Positions 32,090-42,856 of a stretch of DNA of 64,000 nucleotides are shown one piece after another (the first letter of the stretch is position 1; every line of letters begins with the position of its first letter). The position numbers and the translations under genes are program-made. The notes under the pieces were generated by a model that was given only the letters and a program-made list of their open reading frames with translations, was not told where the DNA came from and did no database searches. The DNA is taken from contig NC_081407.1 in assembly GCF_030272615.1 (NCBI RefSeq), forward strand, positions 266,921,574 through 266,985,573. Reading direction: 5' to 3'. Origin of the DNA: Cryptomeria japonica (Eukaryota; Streptophyta; Pinopsida; Cupressales; Cupressaceae).

Positions 32090-33110
32090 CGGACACCCAC
32101 ACCTACATACTGAGCAATAATAGCTGATGTAATAGAAGTACAAAACATCAATGTATCACATATCGAAAACAACTTGAAATTTTTTTTATCTATGAATACA
32201 GCTTTGTGTTTTGAATCAAGTCTTCCTGGTAAACTGAAGATTACTGCAAATGACATTGGCACGATTAACACCACAATTAAGGAAATACTTTTAGGTTTAA
32301 CTGGTAAATTACGATTTGGTAGCTTTATCGTCTTTGTGCGTGATATAATCTTTGGAGTCATCGATGCACCACAGACTCGAAACAGTTGTATGATCTACAC
32401 AAAGAAAACGTGTTTTGAAACAAAATCATAGAAATAAAGTTGCACGTATTTTTTACATCAAAATTTTAATTATAATCATAAAGCACGATTCTAATTATAA
32501 ATATTAATATAAAAGTAGTGCAAACATACAGAATCATTCAATCCAATTACTTATTTCCATGTAAAGTACAGTGTCTTCTGCAATATTGTCCATTGCTATT
32601 CGCCATATGGTTTGTTCACTCCCATCACAATGGTTAACTCACTCCCTTAACATTAAGGATAACATCTTTTTGAAATTATAGTAGTCAAATAAATCAGTCG
32701 TTCAGGTACTCCGTATTGCATTTAGAACAACTAGATAAAGAGGTTTTTTGTAATTATTGTCAACCAATTCTCTACAATCTCTGTCATGTTTTAAAATCTC
32801 GTCTACTAGATAATACATTGCCTGTTCCACTGCAATGTGAAGCGAGGTTTGTTTATATGTGTCATATGTGGAACATAAACAATTGTATGTTTTCAAAAGT
32901 AGCCTAGTGATCTTTTACATCTTAAATTCACGTATCACATCTAGCAAACCAAAAGCCAGTAGAAAGGAAAGATGATGCAAACATGTGCATCATTGTTCTT
33001 CCACTTTTATCTTTTTCTTCTGGAAACTGAGGTCTGTGTTGTAGAAGTTTCTGAACCACACCCAAACAATTTATGGCAGTATGAGCTAATGAACATATTA
33101 CAAAAAACAT
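32090..33110 (-). pseudogene. Ankyrin-repeat/PGG-domain protein, 3' exons (copy 2)
   Basis: Mirror copy of 31023-32083. Ankyrin part: EKDKSGRTMMHMFASSFLS, then DTYKQTSLHIAVEQAMYYL and HDRDCRELVDNNYKKPLYLV. PGG part at 32059-32361: IVVLIVPMSFAVIFSLPGRL, in which PGG has become PGR, followed by FCTSITSAIIAQYVG. Stops and shifts split it into pieces. Its 5' side is bounded by the copia LTR at 33214, so the gene lost its N-terminal exons by that insertion or by the rearrangement. Confidence 0.8.
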
Positions 33111-33213
33111 ACAAACTCTAAAAATTAGGAAATATTGGTTCTCATATCATTAAATACTCATATGCAAATGGATACAGATTCATAAGTTTACATGTGCTCA
33201 CTCACCTATATAT

Positions 33214-33664
33214 TGTTAGTGTAGTTTTTTATTTCCTAGTTGGTTATTTATTTTCTTATTCCTAGTTTTTTCCTACACTTTTATTTAAGCTTACTTAAGA
33301 TTAATAGAGTACTACTGTGAGTGAGTGCAAGGTGTCGACATCTTCCATGGGAGTTACATTTGCCTTTTTTAGGCTATTGTGGTGGTCTCTTGCCATTGGT
33401 CATATTTGCCACCTCTCCCCTCATTTCTTATACATTCTCACTTCTAACTAGTCTTTGTATTCAATTCTAGTGCATTGTAATTGCATTCTACAGCATTTTG
33501 CTCTTGCATTCTCTTAATACTATTTGTTTTTGCAGCATTGCATTTCTCTCTTGAATTCTAATTTTGTGTTGTAGTTTGATATTGTATCATTTGCATTCAC
33601 AGTATTATTTATATTCGTTGGCACTAGTTATTCTGAGTTATTGATCATTTTTTAGATTTTAACA
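33214..33664 (+). mobile_element. Copia 5' LTR, 451 bp
   Basis: TGTTAGTGTAG...GATTTTAACA. It contains an ~80-bp stretch (around 33425-33535, ending TACTATTTG) that is missing from the 3' LTR at 41434-41797. Confidence 0.92.
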
Positions 33665-33676
33665 TGATATCAGAGT
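33665..33676 (+). promoter_or_regulatory. Primer-binding site of copia element
   Basis: TGATATCAGAGT directly abuts the LTR end. It is initiator-tRNA type with two changes from TGGTATCAGAGC. Confidence 0.85.
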
Positions 33677-34720
33677 CATTCTAGTGCAAAAATGGATTTT
33701 AGTTTCTTTAATTGAGAGATCCAAGGCTAATAAGTTTTTTGCAAGTTTCTTAAAAACGGAGTATGCTCTTCTCTTGCATTTCCATATGAACCTGAGAATC
33801 AGAAAAGTTCGAAGGGAAACTCTAATCTTTGGGGGTTTTTTGTACAAACTATTTATAAAATTTGGGTGTTTGCAGCAATCTGATAATCCTGGTGGCATTC
33901 TAAGCTATTCTATAGTGTCCAAAAGGCTCAAGAAAGTCAAATTAGACTTTCTTCTCATCAAAATCAGGGCACAAAAAAAAAAAAAATTTAAAATTGGAGG
34001 CTTCTTTCTAGCATCAGATTTCTACCTTCTGCAAGTCAAATTAAAAGATGTTTTCTAAGTTTGCTTCTCAGCTTCAAAATACGATCTCGGTATCTTTTAG
34101 ATTTTGCATATATTGATCAAATCTTGCAAAAGTTGGTGTCCAAAAGTATTGCGCGACTTTTGTTTTCAGCTGTAGAAAGTTGAATTAACTTTATTTTTTC
34201 AGCTTCTACTTGTCGGATTAAAAAACGCTTTATGGGTTTTGTTCATAGCAGGAAAATATTTATGGATTTTTTACATTTCTTTCATACAATCAATAGAGTT
34301 TTCAAAAATCAAATAAAAAATAATTTGTTTATTATTTGAAATATTGTTCTTGAAGAACAAAATTGAATTTTCAAAAATTCATATCTTCTTCCTCGGGTGT
34401 CAGAGTTCAGCAAATACGACACCGTTGAAAAGATAAAGATGAAAACTTTCCATCCATATTGGCCTTGATTGTATTTTGTATCTCTATTTCCAAATATTGC
34501 ATGCTAAAGTTGTGCATGAGCACAACTACATTGTTAATTTTTCTAAATTATGTGTTTGTACTTTTAACCATTGTCGATCTTAAAACTATTGTAATTTGAG
34601 AAAAGTTTTGTAATTGCACTAAAATATAAAGTGCCAACATTGTAATATTTTGGAGGGGTGATTTTGAGATTACTGAAAAAGGTGGGGGTGTACTGGTGTT
34701 TTTGTGTTCTCTTTCTTTCA
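33677..34720 (+). mobile_element. Copia leader (5' untranslated region)
   Basis: Long A+T-rich leader with no convincing gene. The frame at 33684-34058 is not conserved in the left arm. Compared with the left arm it has two extra segments, near 33900-33960 and 34015-34190. Confidence 0.7.
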
Positions 34721-36340
34721 TGTAATGTCTCCATTCAGGAATTACATTGATTTAGTCCTGAAACAACAATTCTAACTTAAAATGAGAATTGTAAGACATT
34801 TATAAATATAATTTCATTGATTCTAAAGACATTTTACTATAATATTTAAATCATAATGCTAAGAATAATTTGGAAGATGGAACTTATCTTGATGGCTTTC
34901 TTTGATTTATATATTTGAGATACATTGTAACTCTGTTCTCAATTTTTTAACACCTCTCAAGTCATGTAATTTATGTTGGAAATCTCCTCTCAATCATTCA
35001 TAACTAAACCTGATTGCTAGCTTAATTATTTGCAACTCGATTTGTTTAATCTATAATTAAGTTATTAGACTTCCCCAAGGCATCGATAATCATTGGCGAT
35101 CGATCTTAATAATCCTTCCCACGATAATGATGGAGGGTGGCTTCTCTCTATCCTCTTTCAATCGTGGCTCTTAATACTCATCCACAAAGAACTATCATTG
35201 CAGAAGTAATATCGATGAAGTAAAATATCAATGAGGATATTTTGTCTTAGAGATATAATCATGTCCTTAGCAAGTGATACGTGCCAAAAGCAACTGCTCA
35301 CGATGAGCAATTCAAATTAGATGTGAGAGACTTAGTCCCCCTTCCGATCTGCCCTGGAACTTATTCCTTGGAAGGATTGCGGCTTGGACTTTATAATAAT
35401 TATAATCCAAATTATTGGCTGTTATTTCTGATGTAAATAGAATAGTACGCGCAGGTGTATGGATTTAATGTTTTATTGATAATATCGGATATAATTATCC
35501 TTTAAGGGACCATTGAATGTGTTCTATAATTGAGCTAAAATTCTGATATGAATAACAAGGATTTGCATTCTGCCAATATGGATTACGACTGCAACTGTGT
35601 CACTGACTTATTACGTAAATGTGCTTCCTGAGGTCATTGTCTGAAATGGCTATGCTAACCAAAGTCGTGACGTGATACTTGTTCTGCAAGAATAGATGGT
35701 GGTCTGATGTGTATAATTCCAGACTCAACCCTTTTCTTAGATATGACCCATAGCTCCTTGATTCTCACTCCTGAAACGCTGGTTCCTATGTCTTCCAAAG
35801 AATGGTTCGAAGATGATCCAATGAATAATATCCTCCTTGTCATTGTTGTATATGTTATAATCGCTAATATTATTTAGTCCCTGCTTTTGGTCAATGCTGC
35901 ACACCATTCTCATTTCTAATGTCATTCTATATTATGTTCCCCCTTTTTCTTGAGAACCTTATCGATGACCTTCTTATACACAATAATGGGAGTGAATAGT
36001 TGTTTGGTAATGGACATGACTGATGCCCATTCATAATTGCTCCATTGTTGGTGCTAATCACATTCATCGATAATGATTATTGGATTGGCTTAATATTATG
36101 CCTTTGTATGGATCGATTCGAGTACTAATTGGCTTATTATGTTTTAACTACCAATTGATGTGCTTTGTCATTATAGTTGACACTCACGACAATCTTTAGG
36201 AAATTACTTGTTCAATGCTTGACTATCCATCTCCTCTAATCTTGAGCGGTCCTTAATATGTAACGAAATGGATTAAGACAGTTTGATTCTTGTTGTGTCC
36301 TCCTTTATTGGCTATTATGGGGTCTGGTTTGGGGACATCA
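34721..36340. mobile_element. Inserted LTR-like segment, 1.6 kb, in copia leader
   Basis: Absent from the left arm, so it entered the right arm later. Its ends read TGTAATGTCTCC and GGGGACATCA, inverted-repeat termini of the TGTGATGTCCCC type seen in the gypsy LTRs here. It contains no coding sequence, so a solo gypsy LTR is likely. About 15 bases of the target (GCATTTCTGCATCAT in the left arm) are changed or lost at the junction, and no clean 5-base duplication can be read. Orientation is not determined. Confidence 0.65.
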
Positions 36341-36383
36341 CGGATCACACAACAGTTCCCATTCTAACTCTTTATAATTATTT

Positions 36384-37174
36384 TGTTGAAACAATGTAGC
36401 TTCGGTAAGATAAATGATTGAATGAGAGATAAATGAAGTCTCTCATTCAATCATCTATCCTATCGATAAATCTACATACTAATGGTAGACATCATAATCA
36501 TCTTTATAAGCATTTCTATCATCGATCAAGATATGATCTTATTTGCCATGCAGGGATTTCATTTATATGCTGTGATTGTAATCGGTTCTGCATATCTATT
36601 CTAGTTGTCATATGACAACACTAATTAGTGTTGCCATATGATAGCTACAATAGTTATCGCCTTAACATATTTTTGCTCTTGTACCGATCCAGAATCGGGT
36701 TACATTTACCACCGATTACCACGAAATAGCATTAAGTATAAACCAATTAGTGATCGGTTAATGATAAATTGCATTAGAATCTAACCGATTTATTATCGGT
36801 TACAATGATAAACAAACCGCATTAAATCACAAACCGATTGGCATTTGTTACATATTGGCATTGACGTTAACCGATAGTTATCGGTTTGCTTTACGAAGAG
36901 GCACCACCCTTGATCAAGACATGTCTTGATCGGACATGTCATGAGACATGTCCGGTCAAGGCATGCCTTGATCTCCCAAGGCAATGCCTATATATATCCC
37001 GTGAAGCATGCTGAAGATGATATCGAAATCAATAAATATTATCTACAGCCACCTGCAACCAAAGAAGTTTCAATTCATAATCAGAAGTAACTAAGAGAGC
37101 ATACATTAACAGCATTGAATATTGTCTCAGAAATTAAAGAAAGACAAAATCCTTAACATTCCAATTTTTTAACA
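36384..37174 (+). mobile_element. LTR-like insertion in copia gag, palindrome-rich
   Basis: Interrupts gag after codon ~16: CTTTATAATTATTTTG before and CTTTTACAATTTTG after correspond to the same place in the left arm. Termini are TGTTGAAACAATG and TTTTTTAACA. Inside lie AACCGAT...ATCGGTT hairpins, three abutting palindromes (36912-36973), TATATATAT at 36989 and an AATAAA at ~37033, in the order enhancer, TATA, polyadenylation signal. This suits an LTR or a similar promoter-terminator unit of a reverse-transcribing element. Flanking repeats look longer than five bases and diverged, so the class is uncertain. Confidence 0.5.
36912..36973. repeat. Three abutting palindromes upstream of a TATA box
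   Basis: 36912-36931 reads GATCAAGACATGTCTTGATC (perfect). 36932-36953 is GGACATGTC-ATGA-GACATGTCC (perfect stem). 36954-36973 reads GGTCAAGGCATGCCTTGATC (one mismatch). There are no bases between units. TATATATAT follows 16 bases later. Confidence 0.85.
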
Positions 37175-37199
37175 TAAATTTGAATACTTTTACAATTTT

Positions 37200-38352
37200 G
37201 AGTGGAAATCACACATGACAATCTACTTAGGAAACTTTGGTTTGCAAAGGATAACAATGGGATTGGAAACTGAACCTGCTATTGATGCAGAAAAGTCTAA
37301 ATGGTTCAATAGATGTGATGAAGCATATGGAACTTTGTGTTTGTCTATTTCTTCTAACCTACTCTTTCATATTGAATCTTTGAGTACACCTAATCAAATT
37401 TGGACAAAGTTAGAAACTTTATTCGGAACTCAGGATTCAATGATAGGTCATATGTTGGAAAATGAACCCATTAGTCCAAGTCCAACCAATTTTAACCAAA
37501 TCCAAGATTTCTTCACGAAATTGAAATCAATAAGGTTCCAGTTAAAGCAATGTGGGACTGAAAAGAAAGATGAACAACTGATTCTTAGTATTCTCTCTAA
37601 GATAAGTTCTAAATATTCTATATTTGTTTCTACCTTTTATACTACTAAAAGTGCACTTGGGACTCAATTTACCATACCATCACTAGATGATTTTGCTATT
37701 TCTCTCACACAAGAGCAAGATAAACTAATCCAAATGGGAACTCTAAAATCCTCTAAGTCACATGCCTTGGCTGTCAACCAAGGCACAAAAGAACAGAAAG
37801 GACAAAGTAGCCACAATAAGGAGAAGAAACAAAAGAATACCAGTGAGAAGGAGGATCAAAAACAAGTTGTCTCAAAAGCAGCTAATGAGACCCAATCTTC
37901 TAATGGTGACAAGCCTAAAAAAGATAAAGTCAAATGTGCCTATTGTAAAAGACCTGGTTGTGATGAGCATAAATGTTTAAAGAAACAAATTGATCACTTG
38001 ACACACATTCTTGAAAAGAATAATATCAGTGTACCTGAATTAGTAAAAAAAAGTTCAAGTGAGGGGTCTAACAAGGCTAAAAACAAGAAGGGGAAAGTAA
38101 AGGGCAAGGCCCTCGTAGCATTTGCTTCACCACCATCCTCTCGGGTGCTTGATTCGGGTGCTTCACACCACATGGCTTCATCAAAGGATGAACTTGAATC
38201 TTTGGAGCCATGTTCTTTGCCTTCTATTTTGATGGGTGATGACACTCCTGTTGAGGTGTGTGGGAGAGGGTCTGTTGATGTGGGGGATGGCACATTCCAT
38301 GATGTTTTTTGTGTGCCCTCACTATCAACTAATCTCCTATCATTATATTAGA
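37200..38352 (+). pseudogene. gag: gag-protease of copia element
   Basis: Open from 37215 to a TAG at ~38351, 378 codons. Upstream, the frame opens at 36341, where ATG has become ACG (DHTTVP follows), before the insertion. Gag core: CLSISSNLLFHIESLSTPNQ, IWTKLETLFGTQDSMIGHML, FFTKLKSIRFQLKQCG, SILSKISSKYSIFVSTFY. A Lys/Ser-rich linker leads to a zinc knuckle, CAYCKRPGCDEHKC. The protease active site is VLDSGASHHMASS, with DSGA and downstream FCVPSLSTNLLS. This is one polyprotein with pol in copia elements. The stop after LLSLY separates it from the pre-integrase region. Confidence 0.9.
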
Positions 38353-39400
38353 TCACTCACACGAGTTCAGGCAAGCAGGTTGAGTTCTCTCCTGATTCAG
38401 TGGTAATTCGTGAATTGCACAATGATTCTACAGTTGTAGTTAGGAAAGCAGATCATCAGTCTCGACTTTATTTGTTTTCTCATTTTGTTCCTAATCCTCC
38501 TTTGTTTGTTTTTCTCACTCATTACGATGATGTGAGTAACTTGTGGCATTAGCGGTTTGGCCACTTAAACTATCGCTACTTGCAGCAACTCAGTAAACAT
38601 GACATGGTTACAGGATTGCCTCCAATTCATTTTTCTAATGGTGTTTGTCAAGGATGCATTCTAGGGAAGCATCCTAAGGAGAAATTCGATAAAGGCAAAG
38701 CTTGGAGAGCCTCATAACCTTTGGAGTTGGTACATAGTGATTTGGTTGGACCATTTCCACATCCATCCTTCAATAGAGCCTGTTATGTTTCAACATTTAT
38801 TGATGATTTTTCTAGATACACCTTTGTATATTTTCTCAAACAGAAGTGTGAAGTCTTTGATTCATTCTTGGACTTTAAAGCATTTGTAGAGAAACAATTT
38901 GGAAAGTCTATCAAAGTTTTGCGTACAGATAATGGGGGGGAGTATGTCAACAACAAGTTTGAGCAATTTTGTATCCCTAAGGGCATTGACTTGCAACATA
39001 CAATTCCCTATAGTCCCCAGCAGAATGGAGTTGCAAAACGGAAAAATTGGTCCTTGAAAGAAATGGCCAACTGTATAATTCACTCCAAATCTTTGGCACC
39101 ACCATATTGGGTTGAAGCCATTAACTGTGTTATACTCAAAATCGAGTCCCTCACAAAGCTGTAAAGGGGGTAACACCCTTTAAAGCTTGGATTGGTCGGA
39201 AACCCTTAGTTAAGCACTTTCGAGTGTTTGGTTCTCATGCATGGGCCCACATTCTAGCAAAGAAACATAAGGCTATGGATCCACAGAGTACCTTGCATAT
39301 TTGTTGGATATCCCAATGATGTCAAAGGCTATGGATCCGCAGTGTACCTTGCATATTTGTTGGATATCCCAATGATGTCAAAGGCTATAGGCTTATTCAT
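38353..39400 (+). pseudogene. GAG-pre-integrase and integrase of copia element
   Basis: The pre-integrase zinc region reads NLWH*RFGHLNYRYLQQL and CQGCILGKH (HHCC type, with a stop at Trp). The integrase core 38721-39164 shows LVHSDLVGPFPHPS, FIDDFSRYT, VLRTDNGGEYVNNKFEQFC and PQQNGVAKRKNWSLKEM, covering the DDE residues. After 39,165 the frame shifts (a small indel near CAAAGCTGTAAAGG) and continues FRVFGSHAWAHI. Stops at ~38,553, ~38,717 and ~39,162 inactivate it. Confidence 0.9.
39269..39378 (+). repeat. Tandem duplication of ~55 bp inside copia integrase
   Basis: AAGGCTATGGATCC.CAG.GTACCTTGCATATTTGTTGGATATCCCAATGATGTC occurs at 39269-39323 and again directly after. It is a local slippage duplication in the pseudogene. 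Confidence 0.85.
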
Positions 39401-39415
39401 CCTACCACTCATGAG

Positions 39416-40930
39416 TTGTTCATTGAGAGGAGTGTTCGTTTTGAAGAGAGTCATTCTAGCTCTTCTACCACTTCTCCATCCACTATCATATTGGAGCCAC
39501 TACATCATGATGATAGTTCTTCAAAGGATCTGAATCCTCCTACTTTTAATGAGGAGTCTTCTTTCTCTACTTCAAATGATGATGATGAGGATTCACATTC
39601 CTCCCACAGCCATGATTCAAAGCATGTTGATTTTCCTCCAGATTCTCCAGTCTCGGGACCTCTTTGGGCTCATAAGACACTAGAGTTAGCAGGCGATTGG
39701 GTTAGTGATCCTTTAGATGTAAGAAGAACAAGGTCACAATTTCAGCAAGCTCCACATCTCTTCATTGCTTTAGCTTCTAATCCACAATCCTTTCAAGAAG
39801 CTTTAGGTATCCCCAAGTGGGATGTAGCTATGCAAGAAGAGTTCAATTCCTTGGAGAGGAACCACACTTAGGATCTTGTCCCTCTTCCTAAGGCAAGAAA
39901 ACTTGTTCAATGCAAGTGGATCTATCGGACAAAATTTGCCTCAGATGGGTCAGTTGATAAACATAAGGCTTGCTTGGATGCTAAAGGATTCTCCTAGGTT
40001 CTTGGAATTGACTAATTTGAGACTTTTGCACCAGTTGCCAAAATGAATTCTACCTGACTTGTCCTTGCTATTGCTGCAACTCATAGATGGGAAGTTCATT
40101 AGATGCATGTGAAGAGTGCTTTTCTTCATGGTGACCTTCAGGAGGAGATATACATGGAGCAACCATAGGGATTCATTCAGGATCCTTCACTTGTTTGTCG
40201 TCTTCAAAAGTCTCTTTGTGGTTTCAAACAAACCCCTCAAACTTGGTATGCCAAGATGGACTCTTTCCTTTTGACAATTGGGTTCACTCGTTGCCATTCT
40301 GATCCGAATGTCTACATTTTGCAACAGGATGATACTCTCACTTTTTTGGTTCTCTATATTGATGACTTGTTGATCACAAGGAGTCACTCATCCACCATTC
40401 AAGCAGTGAAAAATGCCCTTCATGATCATTTCTTGATGACGGACTTAGGCCTTTTGCACTACTTCTTGGGGATGGAGATCACTCAACCTTCATCAGGGAT
40501 TTTCCTTGCACAACCTAAGTACGCTCTTGATATGCTCTCTAGCTTTTGCATGGTTAATTGTAGGCCTGCATCAATTCCTTTTCTGTCTGGAGCCAAACTT
40601 GAGGCTAAGTGTTCTTTACCTTTGGTTGATGGCACTTTATATCGACAAATTGTTGGTAGTCTCATATACTTGACTCACATGAGACCTGACATTTCATATG
40701 TTGTAGGCATGGTCTCTCGATTCATGCAGAAGCCCCATGAGCTACACTGGAAAGCAATTAAGAGGATTCTTCACTACATTCAAGGTACTCACAATTATAG
40801 GATTCACTATGCAGCAGGCACAGATTTTGACTTGGTGGGATACACAGATTCAGATTGGGCAAGCGATTCTCAAGATCGCAAGTCTACTTCAAGATATTGT
40901 TTCTCTCTTAGTTCCTGTCCAGTTTGTTAG
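39416..40930 (+). pseudogene. Reverse transcriptase of copia element
   Basis: Preceded by the usual acidic-serine linker (SSSSTTSPS..., DDDEDSHSSHSH). RT motifs follow: WDVAMQEEFNSLERN, VQCKWIYRTKFASDG, FAPVAKMNS, MHVKSAFLHGDL, and in the open frame 40256-40930 LVLYIDDLLITRSHS (the YxDD site as YIDD), LGLLHYFLGMEI, VDGTLYRQIVGSLIYLTHM, RPDISYVV and VGYTDSDWASDSQDRKST. In-frame stops occur at ~39,868, ~39,997 and ~40,100. Copia order (integrase before RT) is clear. Confidence 0.9.
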
Positions 40931-41300
40931 TCGAGCAAAAAGCAATCAGCAATTGCTCTTCCATCTACAGAGACTGACTATCGAGGAGCAATGAATGCTA
41001 CTACTGAGGCTATTTGGCTTAAGAACATTCTCACTGAGTTTGGCATTTCTTTTCAGAAGCCAACAATCATCTTTTGTGACAATCAAAGTGCCATACAAAT
41101 CTCTCGCAATCTGGTCCATCATCAAAGGACCAAACATATTGAGATCCACATGCACTATATTCGAGTGCTGATTCATGAACAGATCATTGATTTGAAGTAT
41201 TGTTCAACATCAGATCAAATTGCAAACATCTTCACCAAACCCTTCACTGTGAGCAAATTCCTTCATTTGCGAGCCTTGTTGGGGGTGCAACTGGTGTCCA
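40928..41300 (+). pseudogene. RNase H of copia element
   Basis: Follows RT after a TAG where Trp is expected (SSCPVC*SSKKQSAIALPS). RNase H residues: ETDYRGAMNATTEAIWL, IIFCDNQSAIQIS, RTKHIEIHMHYIR and DQIANIFTKPF, the conserved end of copia pol. The reading frame then runs into the LTR-proximal untranslated region. Confidence 0.88.
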
Positions 41301-41319
41301 CTTTGGCGGGGGCTTGTTA

Positions 41320-41343
41320 CTCTCTCTCTCTCTCTCTCTCTCT
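41320..41343 (+). repeat. (CT)12 microsatellite
   Basis: Twelve uninterrupted CT units just after the RNase H tail of the copia element. Confidence 0.95.
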
Positions 41344-41424
41344 GGGAGGGTCTTCTTCTATCTCTTGGAGGGCCTTCTCTTTTTTTTGGTGGGGGGGTCA
41401 TCTTTTACCACTTAAACTGCGCTT

Positions 41425-41433
41425 AACAGGGGG
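41425..41433 (+). promoter_or_regulatory. Polypurine tract of copia element
   Basis: AACAGGGGG immediately before TGTTTGTGTAG of the 3' LTR. Confidence 0.75.
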
Positions 41434-41797
41434 TGTTTGTGTAGTTTTTTATTTCTTAGTTAGTTATTTATTTTCCTATTCCTAGTTTTTTCCTACACTT
41501 ATGTTTAAGCTTGCTTATGATTAACTGAGTATTAGTGTGAGTGGGTGCAAGGTGTTGGCCTTTTCCATGGGAGTTACACTTGCCCTTTTTAGGCTATTGT
41601 GGTGGTATCTTCCCATTGGTTGTATTTGTCACCTCTCCCCTCTCCCATTTCCGTCTTTGTTTTTGCAGCATTTGCATTTCTCTCTCGGAGACTAACTTTG
41701 TGTTGTTATTTTGATATTGTATCATTTACATTCACAGTATCATTTCTATTTGTTTGCACTAGTTATTTTGGGTTATTCATCTTTTCAGATTTTAACA
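41434..41797 (+). mobile_element. Copia 3' LTR, 364 bp
   Basis: TGTTTGTGTAG...GATTTTAACA, followed by TATAT. Aligns with the 5' LTR but lacks its ~80-bp central stretch. Confidence 0.92.
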
Positions 41798-41802
41798 TAT
41801 AT

Positions 41803-42379
41803 AATATTTTTATATTTACAATTTTTCGTTGGCAATGTTTGTCCTCAAATTTTCATGCTTCCATCATCATTTACCAACTGATCCTCATCCTTGCTGACGG
41901 TTAAGACTATACTTGTCCACAAATATTGCTAGGGGCATGAGAAGACTACAGACTATAACCAACTTCCATAATAAAGTCCTCTTTGATTGGTCTTCTATCA
42001 TGGTGGTTTCTTTTTATTGACATTATAGGTGTCTTACTAGAATATGGTAATGGTTAAAGGTTTTTATTCCTTGCATATATAATATTTTTTTAATTGGGTG
42101 TGGCAAATGCTTATGTGTTATGAGATTTAATAAGTTAGACTTTTTAGTTTAGTTTTTGGTTATTATGTTTGTCTAACATGGTTATTAATTGATATTGGAA
42201 GTTTTGTCTTCATTTGCATAAATGTAGGCTCTCTTCGCGACCTTTGTAATGAGGATACATTTATAACACTATTTAAGATCTTCAACTACCCTAATCTAAT
42301 TTAGTTGAATCTTGTTTGAATTATTTTACTGCATGAAACAATTGATAATAAAAACTGTCTATACTCTCATTTCAGACTC
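41803..42379. other. Spacer without recognised feature
   Basis: A+T-rich flank of the copia element, originally continuous with the sequence left of 33209. Nothing recognised. Confidence 0.3.
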
Positions 42380-42625
42380 TTAGCCAAACTCCTGAACAAG
42401 CTCTTTAAAAGGTACATATGCCACTATCTTTACTTCAATGGTGTACAATTTAAATTTCTTAATATCTTTAACTAGAGCATAAGATTTATTCTTCATGATA
42501 TAATACTTTAGTTCAACATCATAAAGTGGTTGTGTAAAGAAATTAGTTGGATGCTTATAACCTTCTTTATTATTTTGCAAAATAACTAGCCTATTATTAG
42601 AGGCAAAAAATTACTACAGAGTATT
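42380..42625 (-). pseudogene. Ty3/gypsy RNase H fragment
   Basis: On the minus strand the translation gives LVILQNNKEGYKHPTNFFTQ, then LKYYIMKNKSYALVKDIKKF and VKIVAYVP. This is the spacing of a gypsy RNase H domain (alternate strand with Q-N-x-E-G, then the Glu-bearing helix replaced by MKNKSYALVK, then the IAYVP strand), a form common in Tat/Athila-like and related plant elements. The fragment has no flanking RT or integrase and ends in stops. Confidence 0.6.
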
Positions 42626-42856
42626 AGAATAATTTTGGCTAGGAGACATAGGTACTTGCTTTAAATCATATTTGATTCACAAGAAGAATATTAATCCAAA
42701 CAACTCCTCACGATACACCTCCTTGTAAAATTTCAGCCCAATCAAACTACCGAGTCAAAAGTTATGACCTTGCGAAGTCCTTGCATTAGAAATGGAGTAA
42801 TTCTTGCCTCACTAACTAAATCTGAGAAAGAGGAGAAACGGAAATTTATCAAGTCC

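Larger units (their letters stand above)
32069..37200 (+). repeat. Right arm of the inverted duplication (interrupted)
   Basis: Mirrors 29545-32068. Arm sequence covers 32069-34720, then about 36335-36386, then resumes at about 37185. The gaps are two later insertions (34721-36340 and about 36384-37174). Beyond 37200 the copia gag continues without a partner in the left arm. Confidence 0.88.
33209..41802 (+). mobile_element. Ty1/copia element with nested insertions, TSD TATAT
   Basis: The 5' LTR 33214-33664 and 3' LTR 41434-41797 are flanked on the outside by TATAT (33209-33213 and 41798-41802). Between them lie the primer-binding site, a ~1.1-kb leader, gag, protease, integrase, RT, RNase H (copia order) and a polypurine tract. 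Two insertions (34721-36340 and ~36384-37174) interrupt the leader and gag start. Many stops are present. Its 5' end is the right arm of the inverted duplication. Confidence 0.93.

Noticed and set aside
36384-37174. Endogenous pararetrovirus promoter
   Set aside because: The TATA and AATAAA order and the palindromes could fit, but no viral coding sequence is present and the ends look LTR-like.
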